DNA of 64,000 bases from Takakia lepidozioides. Lineage: Eukaryota; Streptophyta; Takakiopsida; Takakiales; Takakiaceae. Below are positions 31,857-43,002 of this stretch, piece after piece. Location of the stretch: positions 620,001-684,000 of the forward strand of contig CM060731.1 in assembly GCA_030704615.1 (NCBI GenBank). The letters are read 5' to 3'. The position numbers were made by a program, and so were the translations under genes. Position 1 is the first letter of the stretch, and every line of letters starts with the position of its first letter. The notes beneath the pieces were generated by a model, which worked only from the letters and a program-made list of their open reading frames with translations, had not been told where the DNA came from and did not search any database.

Positions 31857-33658
31857 ATGGTGCTAGCACATGCTGACAGTAAGGACTTCAAATATGAAGT
31901 AAAGGTCATGAATTTCATAAATTTTAAACGTGAGACAGTGTCAGCGACTCAGATGAGTGGGCGATTTGTGGTCTCAGCCGAATCATCCCAGGTGGGTCAA
32001 TGGCGCCGTGCAAATGTTTCTTGGTTAGGTCTTACTCATCCAGGACGAAGCCTAACCTACACATTTCTTCCTTCTATTGTTGGTAGAAGCTGGGAAGATG
32101 CGGCCGGACGAGTGACTGACTTTGAGTATTGACCCCACAGCCAAGGGGCTCTACTAGATGAAGAATTTGCTTTCTGGCGGGAGCAGGATGGAAATTTTGG
32201 GTAGGTCACAATGACAAAGAGCATGATTGTCAACTCGATTGTGTACGGTAGACCTTCTGAATGCAACCACTTCTGATTCCGTAGGATTATGGTCTTTCTC
32301 TGGAGCTCCAGAATGAAGCCCAACCTCTCTGCAGACAACGTTTTTTTTACTCAATTCATTGTGTTTCCGCAACACTACACCTTATGTTAGTTCTCAGTTT
32401 TCATGCTGATCTTCTTAAGCTGGAAACGTCACTGAGTAGTATGCTTTTTCTGTGTTTTTTGTGGAGAAGAGAGGTGGGTTGGCACAGGATATGGTAGGCA
32501 AGGTGGATGCTTCGTGGCGCATAACTGGGATACTGTCATGCTGCCAAAGTTAAAGCATTCACTTTCACATAGGCTTACCTTTGCAGTTTGAGATTCCTTG
32601 ATGAAATGATGCTTCTCACTTACAGGGCTGTCTGCATCTGTGAAATATCACATTGTCAGAGGGTTTTGAAATTTTATTGGGTCCCTCAGTAGTTTCAGTG
32701 TCAGAACGCCTGCTATTACTTGCAATCAAGTCTAGCCTCCACAACATGTATGCTCTTGTGAAATTTGTGTGGTTCTCCCTTATTGGCATGTGGTGTTGCA
32801 AATGCAGCCATTCGGAGTCTTACATGGGGGCATTACGGCGTTGCTAGCTGAGGATTTGGCTAGCATGGGAGCTGTTCTGGCTGCAGGGGGACGAAGAGTA
32901 GCAGGCATAGAAATAAATGTCAACCACTTGCGAGCTGTGCCTATCGGGAATGAGGTCATCGTCAAGGCAGAACCTCTCATGGTGGGGAAAAGGGTTCAGG
33001 TACTCAAGTCAAACATGGTCTGGCTAGTGGCTGAAGGAGCCAGTCTTTCCATGAAAGATTGCCTGGATTGTCATGCACATGGATGCTTTCTGTATGTACT
33101 AGCCATGATTTCATGCAAGAGAAGAGATTGATATGATGTCTGTGGATGTTAAAGAAAATGACATTTTCCTGTATATTGTCAACTGAGATGAATTAGAGAT
33201 AGTGCCAGAGCGCTGGAAGGGTCTAGAGACGGCTGTAAAAATGTCCCAACCTTAGTCAACCTCAAGTTCAGATTTCAGGGTTTGTATCATAACTCAGATT
33301 CTCTTCTCACTGATGAGAGGTATTAGCTTGTGTATTCCTTCTTGGTCATGTAATGGCTGTTCACCATGGAAGTCCACAAAACTTGAGTTGAGAGATTTAC
33401 ACCTGAGTCTCTCTAGCCATATATCTATTTATTGAAACTATTTGAACTCTTTTGCTTGTGAGAGTGGTCCTCATATGATCTTGTTTTATTCAGGTCTGGG
33501 AAGTAAAGTTCTCAACAAGTTTGAAGCAAGATGGGGACTCTGGAAAATCATCCGAATCTGTTACCACGGCGGTTTCACGTGTCACTGTTATAGTGCTGCC
33601 GATTTCGGAGAAAGTCAAAAATGAAAAGAAGGAATACATAGGACTGTCTAAATTGTAG
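31857..33658 (+). CDS. DHNAT: 1,4-dihydroxy-2-naphthoyl-CoA thioesterase, peroxisomal (hotdog fold)
   Basis: Hydrolyses DHNA-CoA to DHNA in the peroxisomal step of phylloquinone (vitamin K1) synthesis. I assembled three exons with GT-AG introns and matching phase: 31857-31991 (45 codons, ending SGRFVVSAESSQ), 32808-32999 (PFGVLHGGITALLAEDLAS to GKRVQ) and 33494-33658 (VWEVKF to the stop). The product is about 163 residues, the usual length. The HGG-x5-AE segment is the active-site helix of this hotdog family. The C-terminus is GLSKL, so it ends in the canonical PTS1 peroxisomal signal SKL, which supports both the exon choice and the function. The start is the first ATG compatible with length; it is less certain than the rest. 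Confidence 0.9.
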
Positions 33659-33692
33659 GATTCACAAGAGATGTGTGTCAATGGGGGTATAT

Positions 33693-33890
33693 TGAATATA
33701 TATATATATATATATATACCCTTGTGCAAGTTTAGGTACTTGGATGTATACCCTTATATTAGGGTATATTTTTATGATATATTATATTTACCCTGCATCA
33801 AGACGGCCAATATACCCTACTTTTCTAAAGGGTATATGTTAAAATGAAGGGTATATCTAAGCAGGGTATATAAGGGTTAGGGTGACAGCT
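33693..33890. repeat. TA microsatellite and GGGTATA-rich palindromic segment
   Basis: A (TA)n run at about 33695-33717 is followed by repeated ATACCC / GGGTAT words on both strands. These include a near-perfect hairpin, TATACCCTTATATTAGGGTATA, around 33748-33769, and the segment closes with GGGTATATAAGGGTTAGGG. It may be a degraded MITE just past the thioesterase stop. Confidence 0.5.
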
Positions 33891-34269
33891 TCACCTTGAC
33901 ATTTAGGGCGGAGGTACTTTTGGGGAATCACACCCATCTAGCGAAATCTAGTAGGGATTTTTTTTGGGACATACAATTAGTGCCGGACAACCTTTATGTG
34001 CTAAGGTCTTCTCTCTTTTCGTTGTGTTGTTAGAGAGCCTTGAGCTGTAAGAAAGCTCCAATCATAGTTAAGAAAATGGTACATATCCATCATTCCTAAA
34101 ATGTCATATAACCCAAATAAACCTTCTTCAGATCTTATATATATGTTTTAGAGAATATTTTTTGAATCTCAAACCTCCTTCCTGTTGCATTGGAAATTAA
34201 AACCAAAATCTTATGCAATATCTCATCAATTTTCTCTTTGATGATAGATTGTTTCTTTTGTTCACTGCA

Positions 34270-34994
34270 CATATATGGGATTTTGTACTTGGGCTTAGAT
34301 GACAATGGACACTTGGGCCACATGCTACCCTAGAGGTCGCACTTGGGCCTCGACATAGGACATAGGAGACCCACTTGGATACATAGGAGGTTGCTAGATG
34401 ACACTGGACACTTGGGCCAACGGCACAAGCCGCCCTAGTATTGATATGAAGCAAGGTAGTTTGTCTGTTTCGTTTTGCTTTGTTTTGTAGCGTTGAGATG
34501 TCCCAAATCACGCCGGCCCAGCCCGGGTGTTTGGAAAGCCCTCGATGAGAAGGAGTGCACCAACTTGGTCTCATGATTTTTGGACCTACGGTGTGAGAGA
34601 TGTTGAATTTCAAATACTTTTGGTCGGTGGAAATTGGGGAAAAATAACAACGTGGGCTTTCTTTGAGAAATGATTGGAGCCTCGACAGGAAATATATCAA
34701 TAATGATTGGATATATTACTACTCAATAAATTCATGAAAAAAACAATTGGGCCTTCACATGGGATACGTACTTGGATACATAGGAGATTGCATACTGGGC
34801 CTCGACATGGGAGACGCCCTTGGATACATATGAGATTGCACATGGGCTTAAATGACACTGGACACTTGGGCCTCTACGCAAGAGATGCACTTGGATACAT
34901 AAATAGAAGATTGCGCGTGGGCTTAGATGGGCCTTGACATAGGAGACTCACTTGGATACATAGGAAATTGCTAGACTCAATTCTTCACACATGG
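34270..34994. repeat. Minisatellite with roughly 60-70 bp units, left part
   Basis: Recurring words in the same order are CACTTGGGCCTCGACATAGGA, GAGACGCACTTGGATACATAGGA, GATTGCACTTGGGCTTA and GACACTGGACACTTGGGCCAA. The units are imperfect. The array is interrupted by the unknown repeat at 34497-34650 and by the chromovirus at 34995. It resumes at 41956 on the far side of the transposon. Confidence 0.7.
34497..34650 (+). repeat. Coding-like repeat of unknown function, copy 2
   Basis: Homologue of 28122-28300, with the peptide GKPSMRRSAPTWSHDFWT on the plus strand. It sits inside the minisatellite. Confidence 0.5.
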
Positions 34995-35714
34995 TGTCGC
35001 GGCCCCTTGCCTTGAGGGCAGGGGGTTGGGACACATGAGGGGCTGCCCCTGTGGTGGGGGCAACGGCAGCGATAGGTATGGGGGGGCTGAAGCACCCTTG
35101 AGTGCCCAAGGCACTCAGGGAAGCGGAGGCGCTCACTAGGTGGAGCCCCGCACACCGGGTTGCGGTGGGGGTGGCTCCACAAGGGGTGGTGGTAGCTTAG
35201 TGGGACTTAGTGGGGGTGGCATAGGACTCACCATGGGGGCGGAGACCTCGTGGTGGGAGTCGTGGGGAGTCTTGGGACTCATCACGGTCCATACGGGCCG
35301 TGGTGAGTGGGCCAAGACTCACCGCGACTCACCCCGGGAATCGAGGGTCTTTGTGGTGGTTCGCCATAAAATGGCATGGCTGGTTGTGAAACCCCCGGAC
35401 AGCTACAGAAGTATATATATGGAGTAGTAACCCCGAGAACGGTGCAAGCCCGTTGGTGACCAAAAACGAGTGAGCGAGCGAGCCGGAAAGCGACCAAAGA
35501 GTGGGAGCTGTTCCGGACTGCCAACTACCAAAGGGAATTCCCGCTGGTTCCAAATCGGTGGAGGGTTCTTTGGGAGAACAAAGGGGGACCGTTATGCCCC
35601 GGTGAGCAGCCGAAGCTCCAAGTTGGCTCGGCGGCCAGGTTGGGAGTCAGGCGCGCGCATCAAGGCGAGTAACTATGACTTGAAGGGGAGCTTACCAAAG
35701 TGAGGTGCGCGACA
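34995..35714 (+). repeat. 5' LTR of the plus-strand chromovirus
   Basis: A 720-bp LTR with 7-bp inverted ends TGTCGCG/CGCGACA. A TATATATA run at about 35412 may be the TATA region of its promoter. Confidence 0.95.
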
Positions 35715-35716
35715 CT

Positions 35717-35728
35717 TGGTATCAGAGC
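35717..35728 (+). promoter_or_regulatory. tRNA-iMet primer binding site
   Basis: TGGTATCAGAGC two bases after the 5' LTR, complementary to the 3' end of plant initiator tRNA-Met. It primes minus-strand DNA synthesis. Confidence 0.93.
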
Positions 35729-35769
35729 TTAGAGTTCAGTACGCGATCGTCCTTGGGATTGGCCTCATC

Positions 35770-36590
35770 ATGGGGTCGGGCAAGCCGAAGCGAAAGCGGA
35801 ACGGCCCAAAGATGATGATCCCGGTGAGCCCGATGGGGGCGGCGTGTCACCGAGGCGGCCATTTGAGGAAGCGATGCATGTTTCCAAAAACGAGGCCGCT
35901 CAAGAGCGGGAGGAATCCGAGGAGTCGGAGCCCGAGGAATCCTTGAGAGCTCCGACAAACCAAGAGATGCCTCCCATGCCGGCAGCCTTTTGGGAAGGGT
36001 TGTTGGCGCAGTTTGGCGGGACGTTGAAAGACGTGTTGAAGGCGGCTAATGCCACTTCCGCTAAGGCAAAGTTTAAGGTGAAGCCTAAGGAACCCGGCAC
36101 CTTCGAGGGCGTCCGAAATCGGAAGGCACTCAACACCTGGCTCTTGGAGCTAGAGCAGTACTTCCGAGCGGCCAAGTTGAGTGACGAGGATCGGGTGGAA
36201 GTGGCTCCCACCTATTTGAGGGGCTATGCTCAACAATGGTGGCAGAAACGCCTTCACGACCGAGGTCCAAGCCCGGAAACCTTGAACTGGAGTGGGTTCA
36301 AGGAATTGATGAAGAGACAGTTTGTGCCCCTCAACGCGTCCTGGCTCGCCCGGGACAAGATGAGGAATTGAAGCAAACAGATGACATTCGGGGGTATGTC
36401 CAAGCTTTCAATGTGTTGTTGCTCGAAGTCGCGGACATGGCAGAACCAGAAATGGTCTTCAACTTTGTGGCGGGACTGGCCCCATGGGCCAGGCGGAAGT
36501 TGGAGGAGAAGCCACCCAAGACTTTGAACGAGGCTATTGAGAGGCTGAATGTTTCTCAGATGTCCCTAGGGTGAAAGACAAGACCGTACG
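35770..36590 (+). pseudogene. Chromovirus Gag (frameshifted)
   Basis: From ATG 35770 (MGSGKPKRKRNGPK) the frame breaks near 35812, where an A run is one base shorter than in the minus-strand copy. It resumes with ANATSAKAKFKVKPKEPG, GYAQQWWQKRLHDRG and FKELMKRQFVPLNAS. A second one-base loss near 36367 (T run) shifts it again to TDDIRGYVQAFNVLLLEV. A third lies near 36545. All are homopolymer contractions, so real decay or sequencing error are both possible. Confidence 0.88.
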
Positions 36591-36676
36591 GAGCTGAACC
36601 ACAAGAAGATTCGGCGGGAAGGTGACTCCTTCCGACCGGAAAAGAAGTGGGATAGGCCACGCGGCGAAAATGGCAC

Positions 36677-38437
36677 GTGGAAATCGAAGGGAGGGCCTTC
36701 ACCGTCAAGGCGGCACCCGGTGCTTCGAAAAGAAAAGCGGGTGGAGCGGCTTATGGCGGACAGAAGGCGACCTTTGATGGAGTGTGTTTCAATTGCGGGG
36801 AGCCCGGGCACATGGCCAAGAAGTGCACGAAGCCCCGGCAATTGAACATGACTCGGGCGACCACGGAGCTGTCGGAAGATACCATCAGTCGCTTGGTGGA
36901 AGCGGTGGTCGCCAGGACTTGCAAGGTAGGCAAATTTTCTTGTGAGTTGTATCAGGAAACTGGCGCCTTACGAAAAGGGAGTCAGTTATTGTTCGTGGAT
37001 GGGATAATATCCGGAACTAATGTGTCGTTGTTGGTGGACACAGGGGCGTCGCACTCCTTCATGACACCGGCAACGGCACAAAAGCTGGGACTCCCGACAA
37101 GTGACGTGGGGGCCTCTATTGAGGTGCATTCTGCCAAAGAAGAACCACAGTTGGCGACAAGGTTGGCGATTGATGTTCCTCTTCAACTGGGGAGTTGGGA
37201 GGGACGTGAGAACTTCACCATCTGCGAGATCGATGGAGTGGATCTCATTTTGGGGATGAACTTTTTGAGCAAATCCGGAGCGGTCATAGATGGCCGCAAG
37301 AGAATAGTCACGCTGCCATGTGGGAATGGTGGCGAGGTTTTACGAGTGTCGGAAACGCCCAAATCCGTGGGAGGGCGAATAAACCTTCTGTCAGCAAAGG
37401 AGTGGGCCGTGGAGGAGGCACACGAGCCCCAGTTTTTGCTTTACATTAGAGAAGTGAAGGGAGAAGGCGATGGGGAGCCGAGCCCAGATTGGATCAAGGG
37501 GATTTTGGAGAAATACCAGGATGTGATGCCGGAGGATTTACCAAGCGGCTTGCCACCGCGAAGAGGAGTTGACCACAAGATTGAGGTGATACCGGGATCG
37601 GAACCGCCTGCCAAGGCGCCCTACCGGTTGAGCCACAGAGAGTTGGTCGAGCTGAAGACTCAGCTCAAGGATCTAATGTCAAAGGGGTACATCCGGCCGA
37701 GTAAGTCACCTTACGGAGCCCCGGTGCTATTTGCAGACAAGAAGGATGGGACGCTGCGGATGTGTGTCGATTACAGGGCTCTGAATAAGGTGACTATCAA
37801 AAACCGGTACCCTTTGCCAAGGATCGACGACCTCTTCGATCGGTTGGCAGGAGCGAAGTATTTCAGCCGGATCGACTTGCGCTCCGGCTATCACCAAATT
37901 CGGGTGGCGGAAGGAGATGAGGAGAAGACCGCGTGCAGGACAAGGTATGGTTCATATGAGTTCTTGGTGATGCCTTTTGGGCTCACCAATGCACCAGCGA
38001 CATTTAGCACGCTGATGAACAGCCTTTTCCAGGAGTGGTTGGATGACTTTGTGATCGTGTACATCGACGACATCTTGGTGTACTCGAAAACAAAGGAGGA
38101 GCACCTGGAGCACCTCAAAAGGGTGTTCCAAAAATTGCGGGAAGGGAAGCTGTATGCCAAAGCTTCAAAGTGCGAATTCGGGGTCACAAAAGTGGAGTTC
38201 CTGGGGCATGTGATTACACAGGATGGGATCAAAATGGATGACAGAAAGGTGAGGGCGATCTTGGACTGGGAGCCTCCGACTTCGGTCCCGGGAGTGCGAT
38301 CCTTCCTAGGACTCGCCTCCTATTACCGGAAGTATGTGAGAAATTTCGCCAAGATCGCGGGGCCGCTGTCGGACCTTCTGTGTAAATCCAAAGTCTGGTA
38401 TGGAACACATTTTGTGGCCAAGCTTTTGCTGAATTGA
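36677..38437 (+). CDS. Chromovirus Pol part 1: zinc knuckle, protease, reverse transcriptase
   Basis: One 586-residue frame. It contains the Gag zinc knuckle [14 protein letters not shown] (about 36785), the aspartic protease active site [11 protein letters not shown] (Asp codon at 37037), an RT entry segment ([19 protein letters not shown]), [22 protein letters not shown], the catalytic YIDD (38060-38071) and the thumb ([15 protein letters not shown]). It ends early at 38437, because a small change near 38398 shifts the frame. RNase H and integrase continue in the overlapping frame at 38434. The printed start is not a true initiation site, since Gag and Pol are made as one chain. Confidence 0.93.
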   Translation: MEIEGRAFTVKAAPGASKRKAGGAAYGGQKATFDGVCFNCGEPGHMAKKCTKPRQLNMTRATTELSEDTISRLVEAVVARTCKVGKFSCELYQETGALRKGSQLLFVDGIISGTNVSLLVDTGASHSFMTPATAQKLGLPTSDVGASIEVHSAKEEPQLATRLAIDVPLQLGSWEGRENFTICEIDGVDLILGMNFLSKSGAVIDGRKRIVTLPCGNGGEVLRVSETPKSVGGRINLLSAKEWAVEEAHEPQFLLYIREVKGEGDGEPSPDWIKGILEKYQDVMPEDLPSGLPPRRGVDHKIEVIPGSEPPAKAPYRLSHRELVELKTQLKDLMSKGYIRPSKSPYGAPVLFADKKDGTLRMCVDYRALNKVTIKNRYPLPRIDDLFDRLAGAKYFSRIDLRSGYHQIRVAEGDEEKTACRTRYGSYEFLVMPFGLTNAPATFSTLMNSLFQEWLDDFVIVYIDDILVYSKTKEEHLEHLKRVFQKLREGKLYAKASKCEFGVTKVEFLGHVITQDGIKMDDRKVRAILDWEPPTSVPGVRSFLGLASYYRKYVRNFAKIAGPLSDLLCKSKVWYGTHFVAKLLLN

Positions 38438-40326
38438 AGCAGCGGATGACGGAAGCTCCAGTCTTGAAAATCCCGGAGTTCGATCGTCCGTTTGAGATTC
38501 ATACAGATGCATCGGACTTCGCGATTGGGGGTGTACTTATGCAAGATGGACGTCCAGTGGCTTACGAAAGTAAGAAACTGAATGAAGTGGAGCGACGGTG
38601 GCCGACGCACGAAAAAGAGATGAAGGCGGTGGTGCATTGCCTTGAGCTCTGGCGCCACTATGTTGGTTCCAACCCAGTGAAGGTGTTCACGGACAATGTC
38701 ACGGTGAAGTATTTTGCCACGCAGCCCAAGTTGTCCCCAAAACAACTTAGGTGGCAAGATACTTTGGCAGTGTTCGACGTGGATATCCAGTACAAACCGG
38801 GACGGGACAATGTGGTGGCCGATGCTTTAAGTAGAAAGCAGCAGCTCTTGTTGGTGTACAAGGGCGAGACGGCGCTCCAAAGGAAGATCCGGAAGGCTTG
38901 CCGGAAGGATGAGCTGGCAAAGTCCGTGATGCAGGACTTGAGGATGGGGGTTAAATCGCAGTTCCACTTGCAAAATGGACTGCTCCGGTATAAGCAAAAA
39001 CGTCTCTACGTGCCGAAGGAAGGGATCAGAGATAGCCTCTTGAGAGAATGCCATGATAGCCCGCTTGCGGGCCACGGCGGAGCCAAGCGCACTGCGGCAC
39101 TCTTGAAGAAAGAGTATTTCTGGCCCAAACTGAGGGAGGAGGCAGAGGAGTATGTCAAGACATGCACCACATGCCAACAAAACCGGAGCGAGTACAAAAA
39201 GCAAGCGGGGCTGTTACAACCCTTGCCGATTCCAGAGGGGACTTGGGAAAGCGTCTCGATGGATTTCATGACTGCTATGCCGCTGTCAAAAGGATTCGAT
39301 GCAATCATGGTGGTGGTAGATAGGTTCAGTAAAATGGGCCATTTCATCCCCACCAAGGAGACGGCAACGGCGCAGGAGACAGGGCGACTTTACTTCGCCC
39401 ACGTCTTAAAGCATCATGGAGTCCCGAAGGATATTGTCTCGGACCGCGATCCAAAGTTTACGAGTAAATTCTGGAGAGCACTTTGGAAGAAGATGGGGAC
39501 GAGGCTGAAGATGAGCACCGCCTTCCGACCTACGACGGACGGCCAAACGGAAAGAGTGAATTCCGTAGTGAAGCAATTCTTGCGAAATTACGTGTCAGCA
39601 GACCAATCAGACTGGATGGAACACTTAGACGCGGCAGAGTTCTGTTATAATAACACAGAACACTCCGCAACGGGAGTTTCCCCTTTCGTATTGGTCTATG
39701 GAAAAGCACCTCTGGTGCCGACAAGTTGGGCCGCCCAGGACGTTGAGGAACCGGCAGTAGCAGCGGTACTGGAAGAACGCGAACGTTTGTTGAAGCTCGC
39801 AAAGTACAACATTGCCAAAGCTAGGAAACGGTATGAAAGGCAAGCGAATCGGAAGCGGAGGGAAGTGAAGTTTGAGGCAGGCACAGATGTCTGGTTGAAC
39901 ATCAAGAATTTCCGACTACCTCCGGAAGTGAGTCAGAAGTTCGTACCTCCGTATGCGGGACCCTTTCGCATTCGGAAGGTTATGAATGAGGATGTGTATG
40001 AATTGGAGCTGCCGGCAAACAGCAAAGTGCACCCAGTATTCCATGTCTCCCTTTTGAAGCCTTACTTCAAAGATGAAGCGCGTCCGAATCGGCATCAAGT
40101 GTTGCGTCCGCCACCTATGCTGTTGGATCATGAGAATGAACCTGAGTACGAGGTGGAGGCAATACTTAAGTCGAGGAGGTTCAGGAACCGAGAAACGGAG
40201 TATTTCGTCAAATGGAAGGGCTATCATCAGGTGGAGACCTCTTGGGTGCGTGCCTCAGAAATGGGAAACGCATCCGAGGCGGTCGCAACTTTCGAAGGGC
40301 GACCTCAAAAGCGGAAGAAGAGTTGA
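38434..40326 (+). CDS. Chromovirus Pol part 2: RNase H, integrase, chromodomain
   Basis: A 630-residue frame. RNase H is [17 protein letters not shown] to [11 protein letters not shown]. The integrase HHCC zinc site is in [10 protein letters not shown]...TCTTCQQNR, and the catalytic Asp, Asp and Glu lie in [10 protein letters not shown] / [20 protein letters not shown] and [13 protein letters not shown]. The C-terminus is a chromodomain ([12 protein letters not shown], then [16 protein letters not shown]) that defines chromoviruses and is thought to steer integration to heterochromatin. It ends GRPQKRKKS at 40326. All domains look intact here. Confidence 0.95.
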   Translation: MKQRMTEAPVLKIPEFDRPFEIHTDASDFAIGGVLMQDGRPVAYESKKLNEVERRWPTHEKEMKAVVHCLELWRHYVGSNPVKVFTDNVTVKYFATQPKLSPKQLRWQDTLAVFDVDIQYKPGRDNVVADALSRKQQLLLVYKGETALQRKIRKACRKDELAKSVMQDLRMGVKSQFHLQNGLLRYKQKRLYVPKEGIRDSLLRECHDSPLAGHGGAKRTAALLKKEYFWPKLREEAEEYVKTCTTCQQNRSEYKKQAGLLQPLPIPEGTWESVSMDFMTAMPLSKGFDAIMVVVDRFSKMGHFIPTKETATAQETGRLYFAHVLKHHGVPKDIVSDRDPKFTSKFWRALWKKMGTRLKMSTAFRPTTDGQTERVNSVVKQFLRNYVSADQSDWMEHLDAAEFCYNNTEHSATGVSPFVLVYGKAPLVPTSWAAQDVEEPAVAAVLEERERLLKLAKYNIAKARKRYERQANRKRREVKFEAGTDVWLNIKNFRLPPEVSQKFVPPYAGPFRIRKVMNEDVYELELPANSKVHPVFHVSLLKPYFKDEARPNRHQVLRPPPMLLDHENEPEYEVEAILKSRRFRNRETEYFVKWKGYHQVETSWVRASEMGNASEAVATFEGRPQKRKKS

Positions 40327-41231
40327 TGGGGACATCAACCTTGGAGAGTGGGGGAGGAAATGCATGCTTAGTCCGGCTTAGCTAGCTTAGGAATCCGATT
40401 GCAAAAACTTGTATTGTACCAAAACGTGTTATAAATGAAATGGATTCCAAATGTTGTGCGTCCTATTTTGTTTGGAATGGTGATGCATGGTATGGTTGGC
40501 TAGTGTGTAGAATGCATGCTAGCTTATAAAAGTGGGAGAGGTAAATTGGGTTAATCGTGTGTTTGTGTAGTGCCGAAATCGGGTGACCCCCATCCGAGGG
40601 GCAAGGAAACTTGCACCTTCCTTGGGAGTTCACGTGCTAGTGCGCACCTGGCGCGTGCGCGTACTATAACTGCGCTACCGAGGGGGTTGCCTTGTAGTGC
40701 GGGCTAACGCGGAAGCTACGTGCTTCCGTTCACGTACTATAATCGTGTAGCCTCGGGACGAAGTCGTAGTGCGGCTTCGGCGTGTTCCCGTACCTCAGGC
40801 CAGCATTCCAAGGCGGACCCAATTGTAGTGATTGGGGCGCACGGTTGGTTCAAGGTTATCTTCCTAGTCAAAGAGGGTTCCAGGGAACCCTTGCTCAAGG
40901 TGATGCCAAAAGCGGCATCATGAGCGATCGCAAGCAATGTTGTTGCAGCAAGGCGATTCGATCCTCAAGGAGGATCGTTCATTCGCCTTGAAGTAGGCCA
41001 AGAAGAGTGCACTGGGAGGAGCTGGAGAGGCTCCACCCTTGGCCGGGACTTGGAGGAAGTCGGCCGAACTAGCTAGTGGAGAGTAGAGTCAAGTGTGGGG
41101 TTTGGTTCTTTGTCATGGGACGCCATGGTACAGAAACAAACTCCTTGATGTGGGACGCCACAACTTGGATGTTCGTTTCTACAAAATGGACAAGTCGATG
41201 ATGACATCGACTCCATGTTGGTAGGGGTGTG
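40327..41231 (+). other. Chromovirus 3' untranslated region
   Basis: About 900 bp between the Pol stop and the 3' LTR with no coding call. The final purine-rich TTGGTAGGGGTGTG before TGTCGCG is the candidate polypurine tract. Confidence 0.6.
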
Positions 41232-41955
41232 TGTCGCGGCCCCTTGCCTTGAGGGCAGGGGGTCGGGACACATGAGGGGCTGCCCCTGTGGTGGGGGCAA
41301 CGGCAGCGATAGGTATGGGGGGGCTGAAGCACCCTTGAGTGCCCAAGGCACTCAGGGAAGCGGAGGCGCTCACTAGGTGGAGCCCCGCACACCGGGTTGC
41401 GGTGGGGGTGGCTCCACAAGGGGTGGTGGTAGCTTAGTGGGACTTAGTGGGGGTGGCATAGGACTCACCATGGGGGCGGAGACCTCGTGGTGGGAGTCGT
41501 GGGGAGTCTTGGGACTCATCACGGTCCATACGGGCCGTGGTGAGCGGGCCAAGACTCACCGCGACTCACCACCGGGAATCGAGGGTCTTTGTGGTGGTTC
41601 GCCATAAAATGGCATGGCTGGTTGTGAAACCCCCGCGGACAGCTACAGAAATATATATAGGGAGTAGTAACCCCGAGAACGGTGCAAGCCCGTTGGTGAC
41701 CAAAAACGAGTGAGCGAGCGAGCCGGAAATCGACCAAAGAGTGGAGAGCTGTTCCGGACTGCCAACTACCAAAGGGAATTCCCGCTGGTTCCAAATTGGT
41801 GGAGGGTTCTTTGGGAGAACAAAGGGGGACCGTTATGCCCCGGTGAGCAGCCGAAGCTCCAAGTTGGCCCGGCGGCCAGGTTGGGAGTCAGGCGCGCGCA
41901 TCAAGGCGAGTAACTATGACTTGAAGGGGAGCTTACCAAAGTGAGGTGCGCGACA
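41232..41955 (+). repeat. 3' LTR of the plus-strand chromovirus
   Basis: 724 bp, near-identical to the 5' LTR apart from a handful of substitutions and one- or two-base indels. Confidence 0.95.
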
Positions 41956-42270
41956 CATGGGCCAACGACATAGGCTACACTAGAGGTCGCACTTGGGCCT
42001 CGACATACGAGACCCATTGGGATACATAGGAAATTGCACTTGGTCTTATATTTCAATTCTTCACGCATGGGCCAAAGGTACAGGCTACCCTAGAGGTCGC
42101 ACTTGGGCTTTGACATAGGAGACGCACTAGGATATACAGAAGATTTTACACTTGGGCTTAAATGACACTGGACTCTTGGGCCAATGGCACATGCTACCCT
42201 ACCGGTTGCATTTGGGCCTCGACATAAGAGACGCAATTGGATACATGGGCCAAGGGCACATGCTACCCTA
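41956..42270. repeat. Minisatellite, right part
   Basis: Continuation of the 34270-34994 array beyond the chromovirus, with the same words (CATGGGCCAACGACATAGGC, GCACTTGGGCCTCGACATA, GGATACAT). Confidence 0.7.
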
Positions 42271-43002
42271 GTAATGTGTGAGATAATCCGTGGGACAGTG
42301 GCGGCCTATATTTTAATGCTATTGTACACATGAACTAGCCACAAATTAGTTCATATGGTTATGAACCGTGGTTCAGCGTACCTATATTGGAATGTTTCTA
42401 TATCCCCAGACAACCCGATGCCCATTGCCCACTCCTTCAGAGCCCATGAAGCCCCACCGCCTCCATCATAATGTTTCTTCACCTATCCAAGCATACTAGA
42501 ATGTTTTATGAAGCAATGAATCTATACCAAAGATGCCGATTGCTTCTGCTTTAATATTTCTATACATAAGTGATTGTACTCTCTATCTGGTTTCTCTCTC
42601 ATTCATTGTGGGTGCTTCTCTCTATTGTACTTCAGTGTTCATTCCTTCTCTCTTGTCCAAATTACATCAGGTTGTCTTGTTGTGTGTTGTCAAATCACAA
42701 CCACCAGTACTTCAGTACTATCCTGCATGAATCAGTAGATGTGGATTACCATTCGCCAGCTCAAGCAAATGGATGGTGTCGCACAATACAGCCACTCTTT
42801 TAAAAACAAATACATTATTATAGCCCACGAACTGAACATTTCCCTCCCAAAGTGCCCACTTGTGCCTCATTCAGATTTCAAGAAAAAAACATGGTTTGGC
42901 TACATCTTTTGCAGGAGAGCATGGGTACATTTAATGTCAATATTGTGGTCTAGACCACAATATTGTGGTCATATGGTGCGGTGCATTGCTATGTTGTGAG
43001 CC
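42271..43002. other. Gene-free stretch
   Basis: No supported gene. A short direct repeat TATTGTGGTC lies at about 42931-42970, arranged around TAGACCACAA. Confidence 0.4.

Larger units (their letters stand above)
34995..41955 (+). mobile_element. Complete Ty3/gypsy chromovirus (6961 bp)
   Basis: Two LTRs (34995-35714 and 41232-41955) begin TGTCGCG and end CGCGACA. The target duplication CATGG is at 34990-34994 and 41956-41960. A tRNA-Met primer site follows the 5' LTR and a G-rich stretch (GGTAGGGGTG) precedes the 3' LTR. The interior codes for Gag, protease, RT, RNase H, integrase and a chromodomain. The LTRs differ at under ten substitutions by eye, so insertion was recent. Gag-pol nevertheless has several one-base frame breaks. 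Same family as the element at 3710-19330. Confidence 0.96.

Noticed and set aside
34995-35182. Frames in the LTRs (for example MWSHPHRNPVCG on the minus strand)
   Set aside because: The same frames recur in all LTR copies on both strands because the sequence is GC-rich; they are not genes.
40720-40937. Small host gene in the chromovirus 3' region
   Set aside because: Short frames on both strands with no motif; the region lies between Pol and the 3' LTR of a complete element.
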